Shown one piece after another: positions 45,663 to 54,767 of a stretch of DNA of 64,000 bases; the stretch's first letter is position 1, and every line of letters begins with the position of its first letter. A program made the translations under genes and the position numbers. The stretch lies in the NCBI RefSeq assembly GCF_037076455.1, contig NZ_AP028679.1, positions 2,619,501 to 2,683,500 on the forward strand, given 5' to 3'. The DNA is from Desulfoferula mesophila (GTDB lineage Bacteria > Desulfobacterota > Desulfarculia > Desulfarculales > Desulfarculaceae). A model generated the notes under the pieces. It searched no databases. It was not told the origin of the DNA and saw only the letters and a list, made by a program, of their open reading frames with translations.

Positions 45663-46358
45663 ATGCCGCCCCTGGACAGCCGAGCGTTCTACGAGCGGGT
45701 GGCCGGGGTCTACGATCAGAGTTACGCCTATCCCAAGGGCCTGGGCCCCCGCCAGGCCCTGTGGCTGGCCCGCCTCTTCGCCCCCTGCCCGGTGTTGGAC
45801 CTGGGCTGCGGCACCGGGCGCATGCTGGGCCCCCTGGCCAGGGCCGGTTTCCGCCCCGTGGGCCTGGACTGCTCCCCGTCCATGCTGGAGCGGGCCCAGC
45901 GCAAAACCGTCGCCCCCCTCATCCAGGCCGACGCCCGCCGGGGCCTGCCCCTGCTCGACGCCTCCCTGAACCTGATCATCAGCCTGCACGCCACCCTGAT
46001 TCATTTCGCCGGGCCGGGCGAGCTGGAAGCCCTACTAGAGGAGACGCGGCGGGTGCTGGCCCCGGGCGGGGCCCTGGTGGCCGAGCTGCCCCATCCGGCC
46101 ACCTATCCGGCCGAGCCGGTCCCCGGCGCCTGGCGGCAATACCAGCCGGGCATGTTGTGCCGCCATGCCGGAGCGGCCTTGGAGGAACTGCGCCTGGAAG
46201 AGCAAGACGGCCTGAGCACCCTGATCCGGGTGATCCGGCTAGGCGATCTGAAAAAGCTGTTTACAGGATGGCGGCGGGTGGAGGTGCACCCCGGTTTTGG
46301 GGGTGGGCGTTTCCGGCCCGATCGGGGTGAGGTAATGGTGGTGGTGGCCTGGGTTTAG
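45663..46358 (+). CDS. Class I SAM-dependent methyltransferase
   Basis: 231 aa. SAM-binding motif I VLDLGCGTGRMLGPLA near residue 42, motif II region PVGLDCSPSMLERA, and a post-motif stretch HATLIHFAGPGELEALLEE. The fold is a Methyltransf_11/25 type; the substrate is unknown. Twelve bases after gatA, so possibly the operon's last gene; it overlaps the convergent NtrC-type gene by four bases. Confidence 0.88.
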   Translation: MPPLDSRAFYERVAGVYDQSYAYPKGLGPRQALWLARLFAPCPVLDLGCGTGRMLGPLARAGFRPVGLDCSPSMLERAQRKTVAPLIQADARRGLPLLDASLNLIISLHATLIHFAGPGELEALLEETRRVLAPGGALVAELPHPATYPAEPVPGAWRQYQPGMLCRHAGAALEELRLEEQDGLSTLIRVIRLGDLKKLFTGWRRVEVHPGFGGGRFRPDRGEVMVVVAWV

Positions 46359-47701
46359 CCTATCTCGTACTTCTTGAGCTTGTAGGCCAGATTGGATTTG
46401 GTGAGCCCCAGGGCCTCGGCCGCGTGGGCCGCCACCCCCCCGGCTTCTTTCAGCGCCCGCACGATCATGCGCCGCTCCAGATCCTCCACCGCGTCGTTGA
46501 TGCTCATGTTCTGCGGCAACTCGGTGGAGGCCGCGGACCGTTCCTCGGGCCTGATTTCCAGGGGCAGGTCGGCCGGAGTTATGCTGTCGCCGGCCAGGAT
46601 CACCGCCCGCTCGATGGCGTTTTCCAACTCGCGTACGTTGCCCGGCCAGGCGTGCCTGTAGATCAGCTCCATGGCCTGCCTGTCCACCTGGGGAGCGGAA
46701 CGCCCCACCTCGGCAGCGTATTTCTTCACGAAATGGGCCACCAAAACGGGCAGGTCCTCCCGCCGCTGCGACAGGGGGGGCACCTCAATGCGCACCACGT
46801 TGAGACGGTAAAAAAGATCCTCGCGGAAGTGGCCCTCCTCAACCGCCTGGGCCAGGTCGCGGTTGGTGGCGGCCACTATGCGCACGTCCACGCTGATGGG
46901 CTGGTTACCCCCCACCCGCTCGAAGGTGCGTTCCTGCAACACCCTGAGCAGCTTGACCTGCAAGGAGGGGCTCATTTCCCCCACCTCGTCCAAAAACAGG
47001 GTGCCCCCGTGGGCCATCTCGAAGCGGCCCTTGCGGCGGCCGGCGGCTCCGGTAAAGGCCCCCTTCTCGTGGCCGAACAGCTCGCTCTCCAGCAGAGTCT
47101 CGGTGAGGGCCATGCAGTTGACCGCCACGAAAGGCTCCTCGGCCCGGGGCGAGCGGGTGTGGATGGCCCGGGCGATCAGCTCCTTGCCGGTGCCGCTCTC
47201 GCCGGTCAACAGCACCGTGGCCCGGGTGGCGGCCACCTTGTCGATGAGCGCGTAGACCTGGCGCATCACCTTGCTGTCACCGATGATCTCGCCGTAGCCC
47301 TGGAGCTCCTCCTTGAGCAGCCGGTTCTGGGTCAGCAGGCGGCGCATCTTCAGCGCCTTTTCCACCGTGAGCAAGAGCTCGGTGTTCTCAAAGGGCTTGG
47401 AGATATAGTCGCTGGCCCCGGACTTCATGGCCTCCACCGCGTTTTCCACAGTGCCGTAGGCGGTCATCACGATGATGGGGATTTCGTTGAAATTGGCCCG
47501 CAGGCGTTGGATGAGCTCCACCCCGGTCATCTGGGGCATGCGCATGTCGGTGATGACCAGGTCGGGCTCCTCCTCGGCGGCCAAAGCCAATGCCTGGTTG
47601 CCGCCCTGGGCTGTGACCACCTCGTAACCGCTGTCGGCCAGAAGCGCCTGCAAAACCACCAGGTAGTTTTTTTCGTCGTCTACTATGAGGATGCGTTCCA
47701 C
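46355..47701 (-). CDS. Sigma-54-dependent response regulator (NtrC family)
   Basis: 448 aa. Receiver (DDEK near 8-11; phospho-acceptor Asp in VITDMRMP near 52), AAA+ domain with GESGTGKELIARAIH, canonical GAFTGA (HEKGAFTGAAGRRKG), Walker B GGTLFLDEVGEM, and a C-terminal Fis-type helix-turn-helix (AAHAAEALGLTKSNLAYKL). Downstream of the kinase gene by 22 bases on the same strand, forming a two-component system. No target promoter identified. Confidence 0.95.
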   Translation of the reverse strand: MERILIVDDEKNYLVVLQALLADSGYEVVTAQGGNQALALAAEEEPDLVITDMRMPQMTGVELIQRLRANFNEIPIIVMTAYGTVENAVEAMKSGASDYISKPFENTELLLTVEKALKMRRLLTQNRLLKEELQGYGEIIGDSKVMRQVYALIDKVAATRATVLLTGESGTGKELIARAIHTRSPRAEEPFVAVNCMALTETLLESELFGHEKGAFTGAAGRRKGRFEMAHGGTLFLDEVGEMSPSLQVKLLRVLQERTFERVGGNQPISVDVRIVAATNRDLAQAVEEGHFREDLFYRLNVVRIEVPPLSQRREDLPVLVAHFVKKYAAEVGRSAPQVDRQAMELIYRHAWPGNVRELENAIERAVILAGDSITPADLPLEIRPEERSAASTELPQNMSINDAVEDLERRMIVRALKEAGGVAAHAAEALGLTKSNLAYKLKKYEIG

Positions 47702-47723
47702 GCCGTTAGCCTTTGGTTACCGC

Positions 47724-49175
47724 CTAGTGGGCGGTGGCCTGGGGCAGGAGCACCACCACCTTGGCCCCGCCCTCCGCGGTGTTGTCCAGCTCCACCAAGC
47801 CTCGGTGGCTGGCCACGATATTGCTCACGATGGAAAGGCCCAGCCCGGTCCCTTTTTCCTTGGTGGTGAAAAAGGGGTCCAGCAGGCTGCCCTTGGCCCC
47901 CAGATCGAAACCGGGGCCGGTGTCGCTCACGCTGATCTGCACGTAGTCCCTCTCGCCCCGCTCCACCTTTTCGGTGGACACCCGCATCAACCCGCCGCCC
48001 TCCATGGCTTGTAAGGCGTTGTTGAAGATGTTGAGGAAGGCGCGGTACAAGAGGTCCTTGTCGCCCAGCACCAGGGCGGGCACCCGGGGAAAACGGGTCT
48101 CGACGCGCACTCCCAGGCGATGGGCCTCCGGCGCCAGGAACCTGAGGTTGCGCTCCAAGACCTCCTCGATCTTCAGGGCCTCCAGGTGGGGTTTTTGGGG
48201 CCGGGCGAAATCCAAAAACTCGGTGACAATCTGGTTGAGGCGGCTGCTCTCCTCCACGATGACCCCGGCCAGGGGTTTGCTCACCTCGTCCACCCGGCTG
48301 CCCAACAGCTCCGCGGTGGAGCGCACGATGCCCAGGGGGTTTCTGATCTCATGGGCCACGCCGGCCACCATGCGTCCCAGGGAGGCCAGGCGCTCGGCCT
48401 GGTTGAGCTGCTCCTCCAGGCGGGCCTGCAGCGCCGCCCGCCGGGCCATGATGCGTTGCCCGCGGATGACGATGGAGCGCAGGATCACGAACAGCACGGC
48501 CATCATCACCAGCATGGTGGCCAGGATCAACAGCTGGTTGATCCACACCTCCCGGAACTCCTGGGACAAGTCCAGGGTGATCTCGAAAACCGCCCGGGGC
48601 GGGCCCAGCTCGGCGGTGCGCCGGCGCTCGTCGCGCAGGGGGATGAAGGTCTTGAGCACCCGCTGCTCCCCGCCCGCCTGGAAAAAATCGGGCGGCGGTT
48701 CGATCACGCTGGTGGGCTTGCCGGACAGCGCCCCCTGAAAGGCCTTGCTCTCGTCGCTCACCCGGCCGATGTAGTCGGCCTGGGTGCTGTAGATGATGTT
48801 GCCCTCCAGGTCCAGGATGTTGACCTTGAGAACGTGCAGGGAGTGGATGGTGTTCTTGACCACCGCGTCCAACAGGGCGAACTGCTCGGGCTGGCCCACG
48901 TTGATGCCCCCGTGCTCGGTGAGCGAGGGCACCACGAAACGGGTCATCACCTGATGGTTGAGGTTTTCGGCCAACAGCAGGGCGTACTGCTCCCGCTTGC
49001 TCAGAAACAGCTCCGAGGCCCGGCGGCTGACTGCCGTGGAGATGAGCAGGCTGAACAACAGAATGATGATCAAGCTGGTCACCGAGAAATACTTGACCAG
49101 CTTGAAAGGCTTGGCAGCCTCGCTTTGGCTGAACTCCCCCGGTGGGGGCAGCGTGGCGGCGGCGTCAGAGCTCAA
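47724..49175 (-). CDS. Membrane sensor histidine kinase
   Basis: 483 aa. TM1 near residues 30-48 (LIIILLFSLLISTAVS), periplasmic domain to about 205, TM2 near 210-232 (MLVMMAVLFVILRSIVI). A coiled segment precedes HisKA with SLGRMVAGVAHEIRNPLGIVR and an HATPase domain (NIFNNALQAM, DTGPGFD, GTGLGLSIVSNIV). TTG start with AGGAG six bases upstream. Pairs with the NtrC-type regulator. Confidence 0.93.
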   Translation of the reverse strand: MSSDAAATLPPPGEFSQSEAAKPFKLVKYFSVTSLIIILLFSLLISTAVSRRASELFLSKREQYALLLAENLNHQVMTRFVVPSLTEHGGINVGQPEQFALLDAVVKNTIHSLHVLKVNILDLEGNIIYSTQADYIGRVSDESKAFQGALSGKPTSVIEPPPDFFQAGGEQRVLKTFIPLRDERRRTAELGPPRAVFEITLDLSQEFREVWINQLLILATMLVMMAVLFVILRSIVIRGQRIMARRAALQARLEEQLNQAERLASLGRMVAGVAHEIRNPLGIVRSTAELLGSRVDEVSKPLAGVIVEESSRLNQIVTEFLDFARPQKPHLEALKIEEVLERNLRFLAPEAHRLGVRVETRFPRVPALVLGDKDLLYRAFLNIFNNALQAMEGGGLMRVSTEKVERGERDYVQISVSDTGPGFDLGAKGSLLDPFFTTKEKGTGLGLSIVSNIVASHRGLVELDNTAEGGAKVVVLLPQATAH

Positions 49176-49184
49176 GCCGTTCTC

Positions 49185-50585
49185 CTAAATCAGGTATTGG
49201 TCGCCGGCATCCAGGGAGCGCATCTGCTTGGCCTCGGCCTCGAACCCCTTGCGCCCCATCAAGCCGTATGACAGCTTCTTGCTGAGCTCCACCCCCGGCT
49301 GATCCAAGGGATTGATGTTCAACAGCCCGCCGGTCATCACCGTGGCCAGCTCCAGCAAATAAATGACCTCGCCCAACACCTCGGGGCCGATGGCGGGAAG
49401 GCGCAGGCTGTAGCTGGGCCTGCCCTGGCTGGCCAGGGCCGCGGCGGTGGCCCGCGCCTCCGCCTGCACCAACTCGGCCAGGGAGCGGCCGCCCAGATAG
49501 GACAAGGCGTCGATGCGGGGATAAAGGTCGGGTATGGACAGATCGCGGCCGTAGTTGCCCAGGGTGAGGAACATGATCAGCTTGTCCTGGGGCCCCTCCA
49601 TGTAGAGCTGGAGTTGGCTGTGCTGATCCGTGGCCCCCACGGCGGCCACCGGGGTCTGGCCCAGGTTGACCGTGGAGCCGTCCAGGGACTGGGCCTTGCC
49701 CAGCGACTCGGCCCAAAGCTGGGCAAACCACTGGGCCAGACCGAACAGGTCGGTGGCATAGGGCATCATCACCAGCACGTTGCGCCCCCGCTGGTAAAAC
49801 CCGTAGTTGAGGGCGGCCAGCATGTAGGCCGGGTTCTTCTCCAACTCCGGGCTGGCGCAGGCCTCGGCCATGGCTCCGGCCCCGGCGAGCAGGGCCTGGA
49901 TGTCGTGGCCGGCGCAGGCCAGGGGCAAAAGGCCCACCGGGCTGAGCACCGAATAGCGGCCGCCCACGTTGGGGGGCACGCTCAGGATGGGCACCGGCTC
50001 CTCCTTGGCGATGAGTCGCAGGTTGCCCTTGGCCGGGTCGGTGATGAACACCAGGCGGCGCAGGGTTTCCTCCTTGCCCAGGCGGCGCTCCAGAAGCTCC
50101 TTGACCACCAGGAACTGGCTCATGGTCTCGGCGGTGGAGCCGCTCTTGCTTATCACCGCAAAGGCGGTGCGCTCCAGGTCAACCCGGTCCAGCAGGGACC
50201 CGAAAAAGCGGGGGTCGCTGTTGTCGGCCACGAACAGGCGCATGCCGCCCGGGCCGGCGGGTTGAGCGTAGCGCAGGGCTCCCTTGAGGGCCATGTCCAC
50301 GGCGGTGGCGCCCAGGGCGCTGCCTCCGATGCCCAGCACCACCAGATCGTCGGCGATGGAGCTAAGGCGGGCCGCCTCCTCCAGGATGGTCTCCAGCAAC
50401 TGCGCGGGCTGGTCCGGCAGGTCCATGAAACCGAGGTCGCCGGCTTGGCGCTGCTCGCCGAGCCGCTGGTGCACCTGAGCCACCTTGGCCGAGAGATCGA
50501 CCAATTCCTTGTCGGCGATCCCTTGGGCCCCAATTACTTTACCGAGGCAATAGGCATAATCGAGCTTTACCCCGCGTTTGGCCAT
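49185..50585 (-). CDS. pgi: Glucose-6-phosphate isomerase
   Basis: 466 aa. Interconverts glucose 6-phosphate and fructose 6-phosphate. Sugar-phosphate-binding VVLGIGGSALGATAVD near 83-98 and FAVISKSGSTAETMSQF near 137-153, with a C-terminal QPGVELSKKLSYGLMGRKG containing the catalytic Lys. The length fits the shorter bacterial type. A good sigma-70 promoter lies at 50669-50697. It ends nine bases before the kinase gene. Confidence 0.95.
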   Translation of the reverse strand: MAKRGVKLDYAYCLGKVIGAQGIADKELVDLSAKVAQVHQRLGEQRQAGDLGFMDLPDQPAQLLETILEEAARLSSIADDLVVLGIGGSALGATAVDMALKGALRYAQPAGPGGMRLFVADNSDPRFFGSLLDRVDLERTAFAVISKSGSTAETMSQFLVVKELLERRLGKEETLRRLVFITDPAKGNLRLIAKEEPVPILSVPPNVGGRYSVLSPVGLLPLACAGHDIQALLAGAGAMAEACASPELEKNPAYMLAALNYGFYQRGRNVLVMMPYATDLFGLAQWFAQLWAESLGKAQSLDGSTVNLGQTPVAAVGATDQHSQLQLYMEGPQDKLIMFLTLGNYGRDLSIPDLYPRIDALSYLGGRSLAELVQAEARATAAALASQGRPSYSLRLPAIGPEVLGEVIYLLELATVMTGGLLNINPLDQPGVELSKKLSYGLMGRKGFEAEAKQMRSLDAGDQYLI

Positions 50586-50668
50586 AACCGCTTTTCCTTT
50601 CGGGCTGGTTCCCGGCCACCACCGGTGGCGGGCCCTGAGCCGTTTGTAGCTGATTACTGGTCGGTTTG

Positions 50669-50697
50669 ATTATACGTTGCCGGGCGGGTCGTCTCAA
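50669..50697 (-). promoter_or_regulatory. Sigma-70 promoter of pgi
   Basis: On the minus strand TTGAGA (50697-50692), 17-bp spacer, perfect TATAAT (50674-50669). The start codon of pgi is about 80 bases further. Confidence 0.65.
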
Positions 50698-50720
50698 GGC
50701 CAAGGACAACGCCAATAAAT

Positions 50721-50749
50721 TTGACAAAAAATTCCAAAAGAGTTATTTA
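50721..50749 (+). promoter_or_regulatory. Sigma-70 promoter of the small gene at 50801
   Basis: Perfect TTGACA (50721-50726), 17-bp spacer, TATTTA (50744-50749). It points away from the pgi promoter. Confidence 0.5.
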
Positions 50750-50800
50750 GTGAAGAGAAATTCATTATGTTTTGACGGTTTGGATGTAGCCAATCTTACC

Positions 50801-51058
50801 ATGGAGGTAAGTGTGCGGGAGATGCTTGATCATCTGGCGGATCAGATCCTGGATCTGGACGCCGAGGAACTCAACGAACTTCTGCCCGAAATGCAGCACC
50901 GCATGGAAAACTGTGATAATTCTCAAGAATGGGAGCGTTCGGTTATCACTTTTTTCCTGATCAACGCGGTGCGTTTCAAATGTACCCTGGCCAGCAAGCA
51001 CGCCAGGAAAAACTGTCCTCAAGTGGATGAGCACCCCAAGCTCAGGCTGGTCAAGTAG
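50801..51058 (+). CDS. Small conserved-looking protein of unknown function
   Basis: 85 aa from ATG 50801; GTG 50813 (81 aa) is better placed five bases after GGAGG at 50803-50807. Acidic helical first half (LADQILDLDAEELNELLPEM) and a basic second half with two cysteines. No family is recognised. It has its own promoter and is convergent with rarA, overlapping it by eight bases. Confidence 0.6.
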   Translation: MEVSVREMLDHLADQILDLDAEELNELLPEMQHRMENCDNSQEWERSVITFFLINAVRFKCTLASKHARKNCPQVDEHPKLRLVK

Positions 51059-52412
51059 ACTGATCCTTCTTCCCATCATTGGCCAGGCGGGCTTTGGCCT
51101 GTCTGAGCCGCTCCAAACGTTCGGCTAAAAATTTTTCCCGGCCCCTCTGGCTGGGCCGGTAATAGCGCCGGCCCCGCAGACGTTCGGGCAAAAATTCCTG
51201 GGCCACCACTGCGTCCCGGAAGTCGTGGGGATACTGGTAGTCCTTGCCGTAGCCCAGATTTTTCATCAGCTTGGTGGAGGGGTTGCGGATATGCAGGGGC
51301 ACTTCCAGGGGGCCCAGCTCCCGGGCGTCCTTTTTGGCCGCTTCAAAGGCCGTGTAAACCGCGTTGGTCTTGGGCGCCAGGGCCAGATACACCACCGCCT
51401 GGGCGATGGGCAACTCTCCCTCGGGCGATCCCATGAGGTCGTAGGCCCTGAGGGCGGCCATGACCTGGTTCAGGGCGTAGGGATCGGCCAGACCCACGTC
51501 CTCGCAGGCGAAGTTACTCAGGCGGCGCAGGATGTAGTGGGGGCTCTCCCCGGCGGAGAGCATCCTGGCCAGCCAATACAGGGCCGCGTCCGGGTCCGAG
51601 CCCCGCAGGGACTTGTGCAGGGCGCTGATGAGGTTGAAGTGCTCCTCCCCGGCCTTGTCGTAGCGCAGGGCCTTTTGGCCCACCGCCTCTTCGGCCTGGG
51701 TCAGATCGATGAGCTTGCCCCCGCCCTTGCCCAGGGGAGCCGCCGCCGCGGCCACCTCCAGGGCCACCAGCAAACGCCGGGCGTCGCCAAAGGCGGCGTT
51801 TACCAGATGCTCCGCCGCCTCGGGGGTAAGCTCCACCCCCAGGCCGCCCAGGCCCCGTTCCGGGTCGTGCAGGGCCCGCTCTAGAATGGGCATCAATTCA
51901 TCCGGCCCCAGGGAGTGCAGCACCATGACCCTTAGCCGGGAAAGCAGCGCCGGGATGATCTCGAAACTGGGGTTTTCGGTGGTGGCCCCCAACAGGGTGA
52001 TCACCCCGGATTCCACGTGGGGCAAAAAGGCGTCCTGCTGGGCCTTGTTGAAGCGGTGGATCTCGTCCACGAACAGCACGGTGCGTTGGCCGCTTTTTAG
52101 CATTTGGCGGGACTCTTCCACCACCCGGCGCACCTCGGCCACTCCCGAGAGCACCGCCGAGAACTCCACGAAGCGGTAATCCCAGGAGCGGGCCAGGATA
52201 CGGGCCAGGGTGGTCTTGCCCGTGCCCGGCGGGCCCCAGAAGATCAGCGAGGCGGAGCGCCCAGGCCCCATGAGCTTGGTAAGGGGTTTGTCCGGGCCCA
52301 GCAGGTGCTCCTGGCCCGAGTACTCCTCCAGGTTGCGGGGCCGCATGCGCTCGGCCAGGGGCGCGGCCGCGCTTTGGCCCTGGGCCGGGCCGGCCTCTTC
52401 GAACAGACTCAA
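51051..52412 (-). CDS. rarA: Replication-associated recombination ATPase RarA/MgsA
   Basis: 453 aa. Clamp-loader-like AAA+ ATPase acting at stalled forks. N-terminal [21 protein letters not shown], Walker [16 protein letters not shown] near 60, Walker [18 protein letters not shown] near 110, arginine-finger region [13 protein letters not shown]. The C-terminal tetramerisation domain ends with [12 protein letters not shown]-type sequence. TTG 52412 is chosen because GAGGAGGG stands just upstream and the codon overlaps the patatin gene stop (TTGA). Confidence 0.95.
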   Translation of the reverse strand: MSLFEEAGPAQGQSAAAPLAERMRPRNLEEYSGQEHLLGPDKPLTKLMGPGRSASLIFWGPPGTGKTTLARILARSWDYRFVEFSAVLSGVAEVRRVVEESRQMLKSGQRTVLFVDEIHRFNKAQQDAFLPHVESGVITLLGATTENPSFEIIPALLSRLRVMVLHSLGPDELMPILERALHDPERGLGGLGVELTPEAAEHLVNAAFGDARRLLVALEVAAAAAPLGKGGGKLIDLTQAEEAVGQKALRYDKAGEEHFNLISALHKSLRGSDPDAALYWLARMLSAGESPHYILRRLSNFACEDVGLADPYALNQVMAALRAYDLMGSPEGELPIAQAVVYLALAPKTNAVYTAFEAAKKDARELGPLEVPLHIRNPSTKLMKNLGYGKDYQYPHDFRDAVVAQEFLPERLRGRRYYRPSQRGREKFLAERLERLRQAKARLANDGKKDQST

Positions 52413-53338
52413 GACGCCCTCCTCGCGCCGTGGCCCAGGGCCCGGCGCCACCAAGGCACCTGGGGCCGCAAACAGGCCTCGATCCGCTCCCAGGCCAGCT
52501 CGGCGGCCTTGACCCCCTGCTCCATGATCCAGGCGGCCCGGCCGAATTCCGACCAGTGCACGTCCTCCAGGGCCGGGCGCAACACCAACTCGGCCTGAGC
52601 GCAGAGCAACTCGGCCAGGTGATATCCCTGAATCTCGGTGGCCCTGAGGTAATATTCCAACGACTGCCCCGGCAGATCACCTATGGCGACCTCCCGCTCC
52701 ACGTTGACCGCCAGAACCGGGCCGGGGGCCATGGCGCGGGCCACCGGGGTGGGCACCAGGCAGGAGGCCCCGCCGTCCACCAGGTGACGACCGTCTATGC
52801 GCACCGGAGCGGCCACCCCCGGCACGGCGCAACTGGCCCGCAGGGCTCGACGCATGTCACCGGTTCGCAATACCACCGCCTCGCCGGTCTTGATGTCCGT
52901 GGCCACTGCGGCGAAGGGAATGTAGGTGTCTTCCAGGCGCACCAGGGGCACGAAAAACTCCACCATCTGGCGGAAAAACTCGCCGCCCAGCAGGGAATCG
53001 TCCAGAAAAAACGACTTCATCAAAAGGCCCTGGCAATAAAGGCGGGCCAGCTTGTCGGTCAGGCCCAGACAGGCCTGATCGCCCTCCCCGTGCAAGGCCT
53101 TGAGGCGAGGATGCCGGGCCAGGGGGCTGGCCGCGAACTCCATGACCCGCTGGCGCATCTCCTCATAGGTGAAGCCCAAGGCCAAACCCGCCCCGGCTAC
53201 CGCGCCGGAGCTGGTGCCGGCCACCCCCTTGATGGGCACGCCGCGCTCCAAAAGCACATGGAACACCCCCACGTGGGCAAAGCCCCTAGCCCCGCCGCCG
53301 CCCAGGGCCAGAGTGAAGCCTGTGTTTGAGCGTTCCAT
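52409..53338 (-). CDS. Patatin-like phospholipase (RssA-like)
   Basis: 309 aa. Serine lipase fold: oxyanion loop [16 protein letters not shown] near 8-23, nucleophile elbow GTSSG near 40-44, catalytic Asp in LVDGGAS near 187. These proteins deacylate membrane lipids. ATG 53338 is chosen because the patatin fold starts at once; a longer frame to 53401 adds 21 residues without homology. Translationally coupled to rarA downstream. Confidence 0.9.
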   Translation of the reverse strand: MERSNTGFTLALGGGGARGFAHVGVFHVLLERGVPIKGVAGTSSGAVAGAGLALGFTYEEMRQRVMEFAASPLARHPRLKALHGEGDQACLGLTDKLARLYCQGLLMKSFFLDDSLLGGEFFRQMVEFFVPLVRLEDTYIPFAAVATDIKTGEAVVLRTGDMRRALRASCAVPGVAAPVRIDGRHLVDGGASCLVPTPVARAMAPGPVLAVNVEREVAIGDLPGQSLEYYLRATEIQGYHLAELLCAQAELVLRPALEDVHWSEFGRAAWIMEQGVKAAELAWERIEACLRPQVPWWRRALGHGARRAS

Positions 53339-53366
53339 AAAAAAATGATACCCCGCAATTAATCGC

Positions 53367-53395
53367 TTTACAGCCAGTAGGTGTTTAGCTATATT
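53367..53395 (+). promoter_or_regulatory. Sigma-70 promoter of rpsU
   Basis: TTTACA (53367-53372), 17-bp spacer, TATATT (53390-53395). A small hairpin TCCGCC/GGCGGA follows in the leader before the rpsU start. Confidence 0.55.
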
Positions 53396-53460
53396 TACCA
53401 ACTGCTTCCGCCGACAGGAGGCGGAGGGCCGCTGGAACTAAACTTATGTTATAGAGGGTG

Positions 53461-53673
53461 GTGATTACCGTGCAAGTCCATGTAGTGGACAACAATGTAG
53501 AGAAGGCCATCAAGGTTCTCAAGCGCAAGCTTACCAAGGAGGGCGTTTTCCGCCAGTTGAAGGAAAAACGCTGGCATGAAAAGCCCTCGGACATGCGCCG
53601 TCGCAAAGAGCGTCAGGCGCGCCGCCGCTTGCGCCGCCAGATGGCCCGGGCACGCGCGCGCACGACGCGCTAA
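53461..53673 (+). CDS. rpsU: 30S ribosomal protein S21
   Basis: 70 aa, basic. VDNNVEKAIKVLKRKLTKEG, then EKRWHEKPSDMRRRKERQARRR, is the standard S21 pattern. GTG starts at 53458, 53461 and 53470 are all in frame; GAGGG lies at 53454-53458, and GTG 53461 was chosen only provisionally. Stands alone, divergent from the patatin gene. Confidence 0.93.
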   Translation: MITVQVHVVDNNVEKAIKVLKRKLTKEGVFRQLKEKRWHEKPSDMRRRKERQARRRLRRQMARARARTTR

Positions 53674-53683
53674 GGCCCACACG

Positions 53684-53726
53684 CATGACACAGGCGGCCG
53701 CTCCTTGGGGCGGCCGCTTAGTCATG
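53684..53726 (+). terminator. Long hairpin after rpsU
   Basis: Two nested stems, CATGAC/GTCATG (53684-53689 with 53721-53726) and a 10-bp GC-rich stem built on GCGGCCGC (53692-53701 with 53710-53719). There is no T run, so it may end transcription weakly or protect the mRNA end. Confidence 0.45.
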
Positions 53727-53870
53727 CCCGCACTCTAGCGCCCGATGGGCGTCTGTCCCATACTACCGGCTAACAATCACAGGTAGCCCCCCACTGCAAT
53801 CAGATCCATGCCCAGGAGGTCGCCCCCGGCCGGTCTAGGATGAGCCGCCGCCGGAGGCGGCCGCGTCTAG

Positions 53871-54539
53871 TTACAGGCTGCTGAGGCGCTCCCAGGCGAA
53901 CCAGGCGAAGTAGAGCGCGAAGAGCACCAGGAACCCGGCGCAGCAACCCACCAGCCAGCGGTAGGCGTGGTCGTTGATGAAGCGCCGCCCCTTGGCCACC
54001 AACAAGGCCACGAACCAGAACCAGGCCAGGTCCGAGCTGATGTGCCCCAAATAGAACACCCCCAGGCCCCAGCGCCCCAAGGGGGTCTCCAGGGCCATGG
54101 TGGTCAGCGACAGCCCCACCGTGGCCCACCACAGCGACCAGTAGGGGTTGGCCAGGCTCAGGAGAAAGCCGTCGCGCACCGGCCCGGCGGCCCGCATGTC
54201 TCCCGGCTCCACGCTCAGCGTGAGGCTGGGCAGGGAACGGAACATGCCCCAGGCCAGCCACAGCAGGATCAACGCCCCGATCCCGCCGATTGCCCCGGCC
54301 ACCCCGGAGCGGGTGAGCAGGGGCCCCAGGCCCAGCACCAGGGCGATGAGCAGGGCGGCCTCCAGGATGGCGTGGCCCAACACCACCAGGGGCCCGGCCT
54401 TCATCCCCTGGCGCGCCGCGTGGCTCACCGTGGAGGCCAGCACCGGGCCGGGCATCACCGCGCCGGACAGGCCGATGACGAACGAAGTGAACAAGAGTCC
54501 CCAGGCACCCAGGGTGCCGGGATCGGGCAGTGCGTTCAT
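53871..54539 (-). CDS. LysE-family exporter
   Basis: 222 aa, six predicted helices. GLSGAVMPGPVLASTVSHAARQG near 23-45 is the LysE/RhtB signature (MPGP.....). Exports amino acids or related small amines; the substrate is unknown. Nine bases after the small zinc-ribbon gene on the same strand. Confidence 0.88.
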   Translation of the reverse strand: MNALPDPGTLGAWGLLFTSFVIGLSGAVMPGPVLASTVSHAARQGMKAGPLVVLGHAILEAALLIALVLGLGPLLTRSGVAGAIGGIGALILLWLAWGMFRSLPSLTLSVEPGDMRAAGPVRDGFLLSLANPYWSLWWATVGLSLTTMALETPLGRWGLGVFYLGHISSDLAWFWFVALLVAKGRRFINDHAYRWLVGCCAGFLVLFALYFAWFAWERLSSL

Positions 54540-54548
54540 GCGGGTTAC

Positions 54549-54767
54549 CTAGAAGTATTTGCAGCCCGGCAAATGGAATTTGGCATAGCCGATGATGGGG
54601 CAGTCGCAATCGGGCATGGCCGGGGCGCAGTCGGTCCACTGCCCCCCGCCGCCCTGCTCTCCGGCCTTGCCCTGCCCCTGGCGGCACATGGGGCAAGGCC
54701 CCTCCTCTTCCACCGGCTGCCCGCACACCGGGCAGTGGTGGGTGAATATGCCTATGGGGCCGCTCAC
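54549..54767 (-). CDS. Small zinc-ribbon protein
   Basis: 72 aa. The first half carries HHCPVCGQ and PCPMCRQ (two CxxC knuckles), a Gly/Gln-rich linker follows, then CAPAMPDCDCPIIGYAKFHLPGC with further cysteines. Structural zinc is likely. The ATG overlaps the aminopeptidase stop (ATGA). Function unknown. Confidence 0.7.
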   Translation of the reverse strand: MSGPIGIFTHHCPVCGQPVEEEGPCPMCRQGQGKAGEQGGGGQWTDCAPAMPDCDCPIIGYAKFHLPGCKYF